Assembly (NCBI GenBank): GCA_004562175.1
Contig: SFRS01000011.1
Coordinates: 1-15,280 of the forward strand
DNA: 15,280 nucleotides
Reading direction: 5' to 3'
Source: a bacterium
GTDB taxonomy: Bacteria > Bacillota > Negativicutes > Acidaminococcales > Acidaminococcaceae
Positions 7,304-15,107 of this stretch are shown here, piece after piece; positions within the stretch are counted from its first letter, which is position 1; every line of letters begins with the position of its first letter. The notes beneath the pieces were generated by a model that was given only the letters and a program-made list of their open reading frames with translations, searched no databases and had not been told where the DNA came from. The position numbers and the translations under genes are program-made.

Positions 7304-7331
7304 ATTATATAAAAGTTGGTACTAATGTCAA
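7304..7331 (-). promoter_or_regulatory. Consensus sigma-A promoter of the gamma-CA gene
   Basis: On the minus strand, TTGACA (7331-7326), a 16-base spacer and TATAAT (7309-7304): both hexamers are perfect. A palindrome GAGTA-A-TACTC (7270-7280) lies in the leader and could be an operator, but nothing else supports that. Confidence 0.8.
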
Positions 7332-7391
7332 GGGTGTTCACATTTAAATCATACCACTTCACAGGAATTTTGCAGAATCGTCCCCCAGACC

Positions 7392-7420
7392 TTGCATAGA
7401 GGGGACAATAGTCTTATAAT
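7392..7420 (+). promoter_or_regulatory. Sigma-A promoter of the five-gene cluster
   Basis: TTGCAT (7392-7397), a 17-base spacer and TATAAT (7415-7420). AAAGGA at 7433-7438 is the RBS for the ATG at 7444. No terminator is visible before 12495, so this is probably the main promoter for the five genes. Confidence 0.75.
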
Positions 7421-7443
7421 TAAGATGGATAGAAAGGATTTTT

Positions 7444-8118
7444 ATGAAGAGAACTACCATTTTTTTATTGCTACGTGTAGCAGCTTATGTGCTGCTTTTG
7501 GGGCTTGTGCTGTATGGCTTATATATTTCCCCGTATAATCCCCATCCTCATTCGGCAGAGGACATCCGCCGCTGGGTCATGGGCTTTGGGGCCTGGGCGC
7601 CCTTGATTTATGTGGGCGTTTACACCATCAGACCCTTGTTGTTTTTCCCCTCGTTACTTTTGAATTTGAGCGCCGGGGTTTTGTTCGGACCGTGGCTAGG
7701 CATTTGCTTTTTGCTTTTGGGAGGCTTTGGCTGCGCCAGCCTGTGCTATCTTTTGGGACGCTTCGGCGGCGGGCACTGGCTGCTACGCCATTTCGGCGGC
7801 AGCTGGGGCGAGCGCTTGACCAGCTATTTGGTGGGCGAAGGCAGCTTCACGAAAATGCTGTGGCTGCGCACCGTGCCTATTTTTCCCTATGACCCTGTGA
7901 GTATTATTGCGGGCAGTGTGCGCTTGCCCTTTAGGATTTATGCTGTGGCAACCATTTTAGGCATGCTACCGGGGGCCATTGCTTATAATTTTTTGGCTGA
8001 CTCCTTTGGTACATCGCGTTTTTATGGGGCCATAGTAGTGACTTTATTGGCCTTTGGGGTGCCCCTTGTATTGTGGAAGAAAGGTCGTGACATGAATGGC
8101 AAAAAATACAGAGATTGA
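7444..8118 (+). CDS. TVP38/TMEM64 family (VTT domain) membrane protein
   Basis: This is a 224-residue polytopic membrane protein of the VTT/DedA-like superfamily, members of which are proposed to move lipids across membranes. The first helix is at about 6-28. The diagnostic glycine-rich segment follows at about 75-107 (NLSAGVLFGPWLGICFLLLG, then ending YLLGRFGG). A second reentrant-type segment contains RTVPIFPYDPVSIIAG, and later helices contain GMLPGAIAYN. Length is normal for the family. It is the first gene of the cluster and its end overlaps the next gene by 23 bases, so the two are probably translationally coupled. The precise lipid or solute is unknown. Confidence 0.88.
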   Translation: MKRTTIFLLLRVAAYVLLLGLVLYGLYISPYNPHPHSAEDIRRWVMGFGAWAPLIYVGVYTIRPLLFFPSLLLNLSAGVLFGPWLGICFLLLGGFGCASLCYLLGRFGGGHWLLRHFGGSWGERLTSYLVGEGSFTKMLWLRTVPIFPYDPVSIIAGSVRLPFRIYAVATILGMLPGAIAYNFLADSFGTSRFYGAIVVTLLAFGVPLVLWKKGRDMNGKKYRD

Positions 8119-9451
8119 ATTGAAATTATTAGTGAGCAAGGAAAATTTGAAAAAGCTTTTGGCCTTGGACTGCGTGGCAGGCGCTCTACGGGAAGGTAGC
8201 ATGCAAAAGCGTAAATTAGTGAGCAGCTATTATGACACGGAGGATTTGGCCTTCAAGCGCCAGGGCATCGCTTACAGAGTGCGTTCCAAGGGGGATGGCA
8301 CCTATGAGGCTACGGTGAAGACTCGCATTGCCAATGGGGCGGGCCTCAGCGAGAGAGTGGAGCTGAATTTGCCACTGAATAGTGCTAGAGCTAAATTGGA
8401 TGGCTTTGCCGAGCTGGGACTGGGCTTTGAGCTTACCGAATTGGCGCCCAATGGTGTCAGCAAGCTGTTCACGGTCACTGTGCAGCGTACCACCTACATC
8501 CTTGATCTGCAGGGCGCAGTGGCGGAGCTAGCCATCGACCATGGCAAAATCACTGGGGGCAAGGATTGCACAGACCCCATTGATGAGGTAGAAATCGAAT
8601 TGTTGGAGGGCGACAAGGGAGCCCTTTTGGCTTTGGCTGCGGAAATTGCCGCCCAAGTGCCTGTTTTTGTGGAGAAGCGCAGTAAATTTGTGCGTGGCTT
8701 GGCTTTACGCGGAATTATGGCAGAGGCTGCACCTGTACAGGAAAAATTGGGCGCAGGTCCTGCCAAAAACGAAATTTTGGCAGCCTTGGCCGCCCATGGG
8801 GAGCAGCTGCTGACCTTGCAGCAGGAGCTGCAGCAAAATGTCAGCGAAAAGCTCCTAAAAAGCCTTAAGCGTGAGCTTTTAGTGCTGCGCAGCCTGCAAG
8901 CTTTGGCAGGGGTGGAGCCGTGCGAGCGTTTAGAGGAGCTGCTAAAGATAGTGGCGGATGTACGTCGTTTGCTGGCTCTGCAGGTGCTATGGCAGCGTAT
9001 TATGGCCCAAGGTAAGATGGAGCGCAGTTCTCTGCAAAAGAAGTTGTCCGCTGATACGAAGGCAAGCCTGGAGCATTTGCAAGCCTTGGCTGTCGGTGGT
9101 TGCTTGACCGCCATCGTTTTCGAGCTGCAAGCCTTGGTTTACCGAGCTGAGCTGGACGAGGAGACAATGGAAGCAAGGATCAAGACTGCTTTAAAGGCAT
9201 GGCAGCAGGATTTAGCTGCTGCTAGCTTGGATGCTGCGGAAAATATTGGCGCTTTGGCGCGCTGCTGCAGTGTTAAAGCCGTCAGCAAGGCAGCGGAGGC
9301 AGCGAAAAAGCAACGTCGCCAGCTGAACAAGCAGGAGCTGCTTGTTGCTTGGCAGGAGCAGCTGCGGGTTATTTGCGAGGCTAGTACGAGCAAGCTGGTG
9401 TACCGAGAAGCAGGCATGGTTTTAGGCTATTTGTTGGCCCAAAATAAGTAA
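8096..9451 (+). CDS. CYTH domain protein with divergent C-terminal CHAD-like domain
   Basis: The N-terminal ~205 residues form a CYTH tunnel fold, which binds triphosphates with divalent metals. The ExExK signature is at 6-10 (EIELK), with YYDTEDLAFKRQGIAYRVR at 45-63, a late acidic strand EVEIELL (164-170) and the basic EKRSKF segment (193-198). Relatives include inorganic triphosphatases such as E. coli YgiF. Residues ~222-451 are helical and rich in Ala, Leu, Gln and Lys. Their position matches a CHAD domain, a polyphosphate-binding helical bundle, but the usual histidines and the arginine-rich VHxxRVxxRRLR-type helix are largely lost (LLKSLKRELLVLRSL stands there). The start ATG lies inside the end of the VTT gene, with GAAAGG upstream. 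A role in phosphate or polyphosphate metabolism is inferred. Confidence 0.85.
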   Translation: MAKNTEIELKLLVSKENLKKLLALDCVAGALREGSMQKRKLVSSYYDTEDLAFKRQGIAYRVRSKGDGTYEATVKTRIANGAGLSERVELNLPLNSARAKLDGFAELGLGFELTELAPNGVSKLFTVTVQRTTYILDLQGAVAELAIDHGKITGGKDCTDPIDEVEIELLEGDKGALLALAAEIAAQVPVFVEKRSKFVRGLALRGIMAEAAPVQEKLGAGPAKNEILAALAAHGEQLLTLQQELQQNVSEKLLKSLKRELLVLRSLQALAGVEPCERLEELLKIVADVRRLLALQVLWQRIMAQGKMERSSLQKKLSADTKASLEHLQALAVGGCLTAIVFELQALVYRAELDEETMEARIKTALKAWQQDLAAASLDAAENIGALARCCSVKAVSKAAEAAKKQRRQLNKQELLVAWQEQLRVICEASTSKLVYREAGMVLGYLLAQNK

Positions 9452-9496
9452 AATGCTGTGTGCTTGGCAGCGAGCATGAGAGAAGGAGTGAGGAAA

Positions 9497-10708
9497 ATGA
9501 AGAATTTTCATCTAGTGCACTTGCCTCATCAACAGCGCTTTGGTGGCGTGAACACCGCCTCCTTTGGCTTGGAGCAAGCCCAAAGGGTGCGTCGTTTTCA
9601 CCAAAGCTTTCCGGAATACAGCATGACTCCCTTAGTGGAGCTCAAATGCTTGGCCAAGGAGCTGGGTGTAAAGAATATCTTTGTGAAGGACGAAAGCTAT
9701 CGCTTCGGGCTCAATGCCTTCAAGGTGCTAGGTGGCAGCTACGCCATTGCCCGGGAAATAGGACGCCTTTTGGGAGTGGACGAGGCGGAGCTGACCCTGG
9801 AGAGACTCTTAGCTCCGGATGTGCGGGAGCGCTTAGGACAGCTGACCTTCGTGACTGCCACCGATGGTAACCATGGTCGGGGCGTGGCTTGGACGGCTCA
9901 GCGCTTGGGTCACAGGGCTGTGGTCTTCATGCCTAAGGGCACGGCGGCGGAGCGTTTGGAAAATATTCGTAAGCTGGGCGCTGAGGCCAGCATTACGGAG
10001 GTAAATTATGATGATACGGTGCGCCTAGCACGCCAATATGCGGCGGAGCACGCAGGTGTCGTGGTCCAGGATACCTCTTGGGAGGGTTATGACGAGGTAC
10101 CCCTGCATATCATGCAGGGCTACACTACTATCGGCGCGGAAATCGTGGAGCAGCTTGCTGCCTTCGGCAATGTCAAGCCCACTCACGTCTTTTTGCAGGC
10201 CGGTGTGGGCGCCATGGCAGGTGCCATGGCGGGCTTCATCGCCGACTACTACAAGGAAGCGCGGCCCATCATTACCATCGTGGAACCCAATCAGGCGGAC
10301 TGCCTGTATCGCACTGCCTTGACCAACGATGGTGAGTTGCATGCAGTGACCGGCGCTTTGGACTCGATTATGGCAGGCTTGTGCTGCGGTGAGCCCTGCA
10401 GCTTGGGGTGGCAGCAGCTAGCTGCCCACGCCGACAATTTTGTGGCCATGCCCGACGAGGCGGCCGCCTTGGGCATGCGCGTTTTGGGCAATCCTGTGGG
10501 CAGCGACGCTGCTGTGGTGAGCGGTGAAAGTGGCGCCTCCGGATTTGGCTTAGTAGTGGCGGCGCTCAGGGAGCCAGGCTTGGCAGAGCTGGGGCGAAGC
10601 CTCCAGCTGAACGGCGAGTCCGTAGTTTTGTGTTTGTCCACTGAGGGGGCCACGGATGTGGCCAATTACCGGCGGATTATGTGGGAAGGAGCATGGAGCT
10701 GGAAATAA
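9497..10708 (+). CDS. dpaL: Diaminopropionate ammonia-lyase (PLP enzyme)
   Basis: DpaL (YgeX in E. coli) converts 2,3-diaminopropionate to pyruvate and two ammonia. The product is 403 residues, close to the ~398 of the E. coli enzyme. The PLP lysine is K76 in GLNAFKVLGG. The TATDGNHGRG loop (121-129 region) carries an Asp (D123) corresponding to the acidic catalytic residue of this family. The C-terminal part has GLCCGEP and SGESGASG segments typical of the subfamily. The start at 9497 is preferred because AAGGAG (9483-9488) is eight bases upstream; a GTG at 9458 would put that site inside the gene. It follows the CYTH gene by 45 bases, and its stop is one base from the next start. The role is probably catabolic or detoxifying, supplying pyruvate and nitrogen. 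Confidence 0.93.
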   Translation: MKNFHLVHLPHQQRFGGVNTASFGLEQAQRVRRFHQSFPEYSMTPLVELKCLAKELGVKNIFVKDESYRFGLNAFKVLGGSYAIAREIGRLLGVDEAELTLERLLAPDVRERLGQLTFVTATDGNHGRGVAWTAQRLGHRAVVFMPKGTAAERLENIRKLGAEASITEVNYDDTVRLARQYAAEHAGVVVQDTSWEGYDEVPLHIMQGYTTIGAEIVEQLAAFGNVKPTHVFLQAGVGAMAGAMAGFIADYYKEARPIITIVEPNQADCLYRTALTNDGELHAVTGALDSIMAGLCCGEPCSLGWQQLAAHADNFVAMPDEAAALGMRVLGNPVGSDAAVVSGESGASGFGLVVAALREPGLAELGRSLQLNGESVVLCLSTEGATDVANYRRIMWEGAWSWK

Positions 10709-10709
10709 A

Positions 10710-11531
10710 ATGAAGGGTTTAGGGAAGAAGCTTGTTGCTGTTTTTGTAGGATTTTTGGTGGTATTAGCGGGAGCCTGGCTGTGGTTGCGCCATGATTATG
10801 CCAGCTATTGTGCTAGCGGTGGCTTTGTGCTGGAGTACCATGCCATCGGCAGTCATCCTGACTGGCCTCAGGGCATGGTTATAGCTCCTGCTACCTTTGA
10901 AAAGCATTTGCAGTATCTCAAGGAGCGGGGATACCACATGGTGACCGTAGCGGAGCTGGCGGAAAGACTGTCCACGGGCCGAAGCGTGGAAAAATATATT
11001 GCTTTAAGCTTTGATGATGGTTATACAGACAATTATACGGAGGCCTTCCCCCTGCTGAAAAAATATGGTGCCAAGGCTACCTTCTCCGTGATTAATAACA
11101 AAATCGGTGGCAAGATTTATATGAATGCCGACCAGCTGAAGGAAATGCAACGTGCGGGCATGGAAATTGCCTCCCACACCTTCAGTCACAACCGTTTAGA
11201 GGACATCGACCCCATTTACTTGGATTGGGAAATCGGTACCTCCAAGTATGATTTAGAAAAAAGGCTCTTGCCCAAGGACGAGCAGGTAAAAACCCTGGCT
11301 TATCCCTGTGGTAGCTATAATGCCAAATCCATAGCTGCAGCTTTAACAGGCAATGAGTTTTTGAATACGCCTGCCTGGTTCAAGGAGCACCCCATGGAGA
11401 TGTGCCGTTTGATCATTATGGACGATGGCAAAAATGCTTATACCTTCGCCAGTCTCTTGCACAGGGGCTACTGGCGCAGCTACCTTAAGGATAGAGGTAT
11501 AGATATTCGCTTTTTCAGCTGGCTGCTTTAA
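10710..11531 (+). CDS. Membrane-anchored polysaccharide deacetylase (NodB/CE4 family)
   Basis: CE4 enzymes remove N- or O-acetyl groups from surface glycans such as peptidoglycan or poly-GlcNAc, using a bound metal. The 273-residue product has an N-terminal anchor helix (about 7-26) and an extracytoplasmic NodB domain. Motif 1 is SFDDG with D102 and D103, motif 2 is SHTFSH with zinc ligands H156 and H160, and motif 3 is AYPCGSYN (197-204). The start at 10710 is one base after the DpaL stop, with GGAG (10695-10698) upstream, which suggests coupled translation. A longer frame from 10656 overlaps DpaL and hides the anchor, so it was rejected. The substrate is not determined by the sequence. Confidence 0.88.
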   Translation: MKGLGKKLVAVFVGFLVVLAGAWLWLRHDYASYCASGGFVLEYHAIGSHPDWPQGMVIAPATFEKHLQYLKERGYHMVTVAELAERLSTGRSVEKYIALSFDDGYTDNYTEAFPLLKKYGAKATFSVINNKIGGKIYMNADQLKEMQRAGMEIASHTFSHNRLEDIDPIYLDWEIGTSKYDLEKRLLPKDEQVKTLAYPCGSYNAKSIAAALTGNEFLNTPAWFKEHPMEMCRLIIMDDGKNAYTFASLLHRGYWRSYLKDRGIDIRFFSWLL

Positions 11532-11586
11532 TGAAATTGGAGCTGAGCTGGCAGCTAACTAACAGATTTAAGCAAGGAGATAGGAT

Positions 11587-12495
11587 ATGCGGTTTTATAC
11601 AGCAAAAATTCAAGATAAGGAAGAAATTTTGGTGGGCTTCGCCCAAGGTGACCAGGCCTATCGTTTGGGCTTGTTAGCTCGTTTGGTGCCCGCTCTTGGC
11701 TTTCAGACAATGAACGAGCTAGTGGCAGGCTGGAATAAAGAGCTCAAGGGAGCGTTGGAGCATTTGGCTGCCAACGAGGATGTGCTCAGCGCTGCGGCAG
11801 TACAGGTTAGCGAAGTAGAGCTGTGCGCACCCATTGTGTATCCACGTCAGGACGTGATTTGTTTGGGCATCAATTATGACGCTCACGCCAAGGAGGCCGG
11901 TCGTTTTTCTGGTGAAGCCTTTGGTGGCGAGCGTCCTTATACCATTTATTTTTCCAAGCGCGTGAGCCGTGCCACGGCTACTAACGAGGCAGTACCATCC
12001 TATCCGGGACTGGTGGACAGTTTGGATTATGAGTGTGAGCTGGGCGTGGTGCTTGCTCGCGACTGCAAAGGTGTTACTAAGGAGCAGGCTCGTGATTATA
12101 TTTTCGGCTACACTGTTATAAACGATATCAGCGCTCGCAATCTACAAACTCGCCATAAGCAATGGTATTTGGGCAAGAGCCTGGATGGCTTCACACCCAT
12201 GGGCCCCTGCCTTGTGACGGCGGATGAGATTGGTGATGAGCAGAATTTGGACATCAGCTGCACGGTAAACGGCCAGCTGCGCCAGCATAGCAATACCAAA
12301 TTCATGATCCAGACCGTGTGCGGAGCCATCAGCGAGCTGAGCCAAGGCATGACCTTGCAGGCAGGAACGATTATTGCTACGGGTACTCCTGCAGGTGTGG
12401 GCATGGGTATGCAACCGCCCACTTTTCTCAAGACAGGAGATGAAATAGTTTGCCATATTGAAAAAATCGGTGATTTACGGAATGTGATTGCCTGA
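11587..12495 (+). CDS. Fumarylacetoacetate hydrolase (FAH) family protein
   Basis: FAH-fold enzymes use a metal to cleave or decarboxylate beta-dicarbonyl acids: acylpyruvate hydrolase, oxaloacetate decarboxylase, and steps of aromatic catabolism. The 302-residue protein has a variable N-terminal part (1-80) and the conserved C-terminal domain. The latter shows GINYDAH with H100, metal ligands E149 and E151 in YECELG, D180 in VINDISARN, and GTPAGVGMG near the end. AAGGAG (11574-11579) is seven bases before the ATG. It is the last gene of the cluster, 55 bases after the deacetylase. Which substrate it uses cannot be said. A pyruvate-forming activity would fit with DpaL two genes upstream, but this is only a suggestion. 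Confidence 0.9.
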   Translation: MRFYTAKIQDKEEILVGFAQGDQAYRLGLLARLVPALGFQTMNELVAGWNKELKGALEHLAANEDVLSAAAVQVSEVELCAPIVYPRQDVICLGINYDAHAKEAGRFSGEAFGGERPYTIYFSKRVSRATATNEAVPSYPGLVDSLDYECELGVVLARDCKGVTKEQARDYIFGYTVINDISARNLQTRHKQWYLGKSLDGFTPMGPCLVTADEIGDEQNLDISCTVNGQLRQHSNTKFMIQTVCGAISELSQGMTLQAGTIIATGTPAGVGMGMQPPTFLKTGDEIVCHIEKIGDLRNVIA

Positions 12496-12569
12496 TTTAT
12501 TCCTTAAGGACAGCTTTGATGTCCTTTGGCAGGATATATTTTCTTAGTAAAAATATAAAACAAGAAAAT

Positions 12570-12603
12570 GACAAGGCTTTGCAAAAAAACACTTGTCTTT
12601 TTT
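12570..12603 (+). terminator. Candidate terminator of the five-gene cluster
   Basis: GACAAG (12570-12575) pairs with CTTGTC (12592-12597), flanked by AAAA(T) and a run of six Ts, with a 16-base loop. A weaker hairpin closer to the FAH stop pairs AAGGACA (12506-12512) with TGTCCTT (12520-12526) but lacks a T run. The candidate overlaps the -35 of the next promoter. Confidence 0.4.
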
Positions 12604-12621
12604 ATAAAGATAGCATAAAAT
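12593..12621 (+). promoter_or_regulatory. Promoter of the DUF1508 gene
   Basis: TTGTCT (12593-12598), a 17-base spacer and TAAAAT (12616-12621). An almost perfect RBS AAAGGAGG (12648-12655) stands seven bases before the ATG at 12663, suggesting efficient translation. Confidence 0.6.
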
Positions 12622-12662
12622 AGGAGTGTAAACCTAAATGGTACTCTAAAGGAGGCAAAAAA

Positions 12663-13043
12663 ATGGGCAAATTTGAAATTCTCCAAACAAAAACCGGTGT
12701 AAAATTCAATTTGAAGGCTGGCAATGGTGAGGTTATTGCGTCCTCCCAGATTTATAAGGCAGAAAAATATTGCCGTAAGGGTATTGCCAGCGTCATCGCC
12801 AACGCTCCCAAGGCTGCTATCGAGGACCAAACCGTTGAGGGTTACGAGGTAGTTAAGCACCCGAAATTCGAGATTTATAAGGATAAGGCTGGCGAATTCC
12901 GTTTCCGCCTGAAAGCAACCAATGGCCAAATCATCGCTACCGGCGAGGGCTACAAGGCTATGGCTGGCTGCAAAAACGGCATTGATTCCATCAGAAGAAA
13001 CGCTGTTGATGCAAAGATTGTGGTTGTGGAACCCAAGGAATAA
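12663..13043 (+). CDS. DUF1508 (YegP-like) protein with two tandem repeats
   Basis: This is a 126-residue protein built from two copies of the ~50-residue YegP/DUF1508 unit. Copy one (about 2-50) begins GKFEILQTKTGVKFNLKAGN and copy two (about 63-112) begins PKFEIYKDKAGEFRFRLKAT. Each has a beta-strand block, an NG(E/Q)(V/I)IA turn, a YKA segment and a helix (CRKGIASV, CKNGIDSI). There is no signal peptide or membrane helix, so it is probably cytoplasmic. The family has no settled biochemical role. The strong RBS and a perfect terminator suggest an abundantly made small protein. It stands alone, between the FAH gene and a convergent phosphoesterase gene. Confidence 0.92.
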   Translation: MGKFEILQTKTGVKFNLKAGNGEVIASSQIYKAEKYCRKGIASVIANAPKAAIEDQTVEGYEVVKHPKFEIYKDKAGEFRFRLKATNGQIIATGEGYKAMAGCKNGIDSIRRNAVDAKIVVVEPKE

Positions 13044-13092
13044 GCTTTTATTCTAGTTTGGCCCCAGTATAACTATTTGTCCTCAGTATAAT

Positions 13093-13129
13093 AAAAAGGA
13101 TGCTGCTTGCGTAGCAGCATCCTTTTTTT
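13093..13129. terminator. Strong bidirectional terminator
   Basis: AAAAAGGATGCTGCT (13093-13107) pairs perfectly over 15 bases with AGCAGCATCCTTTTT (13113-13127) around TGCGT, with T and A runs on both sides. It serves the DUF1508 gene and probably also the convergent phosphoesterase gene. Confidence 0.93.
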
Positions 13130-13189
13130 GCATGCTCAATATCGAACATTCTTTTGAGTAACGTTTCGTTACACGAAGCACAAGGAGCA

Positions 13190-14290
13190 TTATTGGGCTG
13201 CTCCTCGAACCTCGATCAGCACAATCTCCGGCGCGGCCTCCGTCCGCACCGGCGGTCCCCAAAAGCCATAGCCACTGCTGGTAATGGCTGTCAGCCTGCC
13301 AAATTCCTGGCGACCATAATCCAAGAGATACATGCGCTTTGTGATCTGACGATTGGGAAAAAGCTGGCCTGTGTGGGTGTGTCCGGACAGGTACAAATCA
13401 TAGCCTGCTCGCGCTGCTCCCAGCATCCTGCGAGGTTGGTGGTCCATGAGTATGCTGTAGTATTTTTCGTTTTCCCAAGCTAAGGATTGGAGTGCCTTGG
13501 GTCCCTTGCCCTTGCTATAGCGAAAATCGTTCAAACCAGTGATTTTTAGCTGGCCATCGATTACCGTGCTGGCATCTCGCAGCACTCTGATACCATGGGC
13601 TTCCACCAGCTGTTCCCAGCGTGCCGGGTTATCTATGTATTCATGATTGCCAAAGGCCAAATAAACACCCTTGGGCGCATTGAGATCCTTCAGGGCAGCC
13701 AATGAGTCTTCTTCCTCCACGTAAGCAATGCGCTCGTCCACCAAATCACCGGCAATGAGCACCGCATCGGGCTGAAGGTCGTTTAAGCGTTGAGTCAATT
13801 TTTCTGCATAGCTGCGTCCTAAAATACGCCCCAGATGCACATCGCTAATCAGGGCTAGCTTATAACTAGTACCCGCAGGCAGCTTGCTCGTTACGATGTG
13901 CTCCGTGCGGATGACAGGACGAAAAGCATTAAGACTGCCAAAGGTAACCGTCAAGCAGCTGGCGACCAGAGTTATCAAAGCAAGCTTGGCAGAGGGAATG
14001 TGTATGGGCAGCGCCTTGCTGCAAAGCCAGAGCAAAAAGTGCAGTATGGCAAAAAGAAGGGTGTAATAACCGAAGGCTACCCACAGACCCTCCGCCCAAG
14101 CAGACAGCTTCACTAATGCATGGGGCAAATTGGGGGAGAGGGCGCGACTACAAATGGCGTTGATGGTCAGCACCAAATAGCCAATACTAAACCAAAGGCT
14201 GCGACCAAAGGGTAGCTGGTGGCGATAATACAGGTAACCGATGGTGCTGAGCAGCAAATCCACCGTGCCAATGAAAAAAATTATCCTCAT
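13190..14290 (-). CDS. Membrane-anchored metallophosphoesterase (YkuE/YaeI-like)
   Basis: The protein has 366 residues from the ATG at 14290. That start is chosen because GAGGAG lies seven bases upstream; a TTG start at 14305 would make the RBS part of the gene. The N-terminal ~120 residues hold about four hydrophobic helices. A calcineurin-like phosphoesterase domain follows with all five blocks: LISDVHLG (D150, H152), AGDLVDE (D182), FGNHEY (N215, H216), MDHQP (H284) and SGHTHTGQ (H304, H306). Two metals are expected in the site. Relatives cleave lipid-linked phosphates such as UDP-diacylglucosamine, or other phosphodiesters, at the membrane; the substrate here is unknown. The complete motif set argues for an active enzyme. 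Confidence 0.92.
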   Translation of the reverse strand: MRIIFFIGTVDLLLSTIGYLYYRHQLPFGRSLWFSIGYLVLTINAICSRALSPNLPHALVKLSAWAEGLWVAFGYYTLLFAILHFLLWLCSKALPIHIPSAKLALITLVASCLTVTFGSLNAFRPVIRTEHIVTSKLPAGTSYKLALISDVHLGRILGRSYAEKLTQRLNDLQPDAVLIAGDLVDERIAYVEEEDSLAALKDLNAPKGVYLAFGNHEYIDNPARWEQLVEAHGIRVLRDASTVIDGQLKITGLNDFRYSKGKGPKALQSLAWENEKYYSILMDHQPRRMLGAARAGYDLYLSGHTHTGQLFPNRQITKRMYLLDYGRQEFGRLTAITSSGYGFWGPPVRTEAAPEIVLIEVRGAAQ

Positions 14291-14319
14291 AGAATTACTC
14301 CTCAATTTTTTTTACGTAT

Positions 14320-14350
14320 ATTATACAGCTTGAAGTCTACTTTAAGTCAA
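14320..14350 (-). promoter_or_regulatory. Candidate promoter of the metallophosphoesterase gene
   Basis: On the minus strand, TTGACT (14350-14345) and TATAAT (14325-14320) are separated by 19 bases, longer than the usual 17. This suggests a weak or activator-dependent promoter. Confidence 0.5.
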
Positions 14351-14476
14351 GAGTTTTATGGTAGTCTTTACTCATTTATTAGTTAAAACTTTGCAAACTT
14401 TAATCGGTATTCGTATGAAAGAAAAGCATATTACTGTGTCAATTTTGCGAATTTAAGCGGAATGCTGCACTTCCTG

Positions 14477-14505
14477 TTGACAGCAGAAATAGAGCGTGAT
14501 ATAAT
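14477..14505 (+). promoter_or_regulatory. Distal carD promoter, full consensus
   Basis: TTGACA (14477-14482), a 17-base spacer and TATAAT (14500-14505), with an upstream TGA giving an extended -10. This is the best sigma-A promoter in the window. Confidence 0.85.
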
Positions 14506-14514
14506 AACAAATTT

Positions 14515-14543
14515 TTGACATTTTTACTTGAGGGTGGTACAAT
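14515..14543 (+). promoter_or_regulatory. Proximal carD promoter
   Basis: TTGACA (14515-14520), a 17-base spacer and TACAAT (14538-14543). It lies 38 bases downstream of the distal promoter, so carD has two tandem near-perfect promoters. Confidence 0.8.
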
Positions 14544-14601
14544 GTATGCATAAGGTTTATTTTGCGACTATGCTAGGAAAAAATACTTAGGAGGGTGGAA
14601 A

Positions 14602-15087
14602 ATGTTTGCTGCAGGAGACCGTGTAGTTTATCCGCTGCATGGCGGTGCCATAGTGAAGGAAGTACAAGAGCGTGACCAGAACGGTGCAAAGGTGGAATAT
14701 TATATTCTTGCCATGCTGTTTGAAAGCATGACCGTGGCGTTGCCCGTGGCCAGTGCTGAAAAGCTGGGCTTGCGTACAATTGGCGACGAGGGCACCCTGG
14801 CAATCATTGAAGCTGTACTCCACGAAAATCCTGATGTGCAGGCTGTAAAGAGCATTTCCTGGAATCGTCGCTTCCAATTATACATGGACAAAATCAAGAG
14901 TGGCAGTGTGGTGGAGGTAGCCAAAATTTTCAAGCTGTTGACCCTTTTGGAGCGCAACAAAAAAATTTCTGTGGGCGAAAGGCGTCTCTTGCACAGCACC
15001 AAGCAAATTTTACAGAGTGAGGTTATGCTGATTCGCAATATTGATGCCCAAGAGGCTGGTAACTGGCTGGATGCCTGCTGCCAATAG
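14602..15087 (+). CDS. CarD/CdnL family RNA polymerase-binding transcription regulator
   Basis: CarD/CdnL proteins bind the RNA polymerase beta subunit and stabilise open complexes, often at rRNA promoters. The 161-residue protein has the N-terminal Tudor-like RNA polymerase-interacting domain (about 1-55), beginning FAAGDRVVYPLHGGAIV, and a helical C-terminal domain. W87 in SWNRRFQLYMDKI occupies the place of the conserved tryptophan wedge, and KSGSVVEVAKI (99-109) is a strongly conserved stretch. The RBS GGAGGG is about eight bases before the ATG. Transcription is driven by two tandem consensus promoters, fitting an abundant general factor. A terminator follows. Confidence 0.93.
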   Translation: MFAAGDRVVYPLHGGAIVKEVQERDQNGAKVEYYILAMLFESMTVALPVASAEKLGLRTIGDEGTLAIIEAVLHENPDVQAVKSISWNRRFQLYMDKIKSGSVVEVAKIFKLLTLLERNKKISVGERRLLHSTKQILQSEVMLIRNIDAQEAGNWLDACCQ

Positions 15088-15107
15088 AGTGTAAAAGTGA
15101 ATATATG

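Larger units (their letters stand above)
14306..14601. other. Divergent intergenic region between phosphoesterase and carD genes
   Basis: This region carries the minus-strand phosphoesterase promoter near 14320-14350 and two plus-strand carD promoters at 14477-14543. Between about 14351 and 14476 it is AT-rich. I see no ORF, repeat or RNA gene there. Confidence 0.6.

Noticed and set aside
8494..9114. 206-codon minus-strand frame inside the CYTH-CHAD gene
   Set aside because: Its Ser/Ala/Lys-rich composition is the antisense of Ala/Leu codons; no motif or RBS.
12504..12929. 141-codon minus-strand frame over the DUF1508 gene
   Set aside because: It overlaps a gene with two clear DUF1508 repeats and a perfect RBS; no supporting signal on the minus strand.
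13158..13172. Small hairpin GTAACG-TTT-CGTTAC near the phosphoesterase stop
   Set aside because: Only six base pairs and no T run on either strand; the strong terminator at 13093-13129 already serves both genes.
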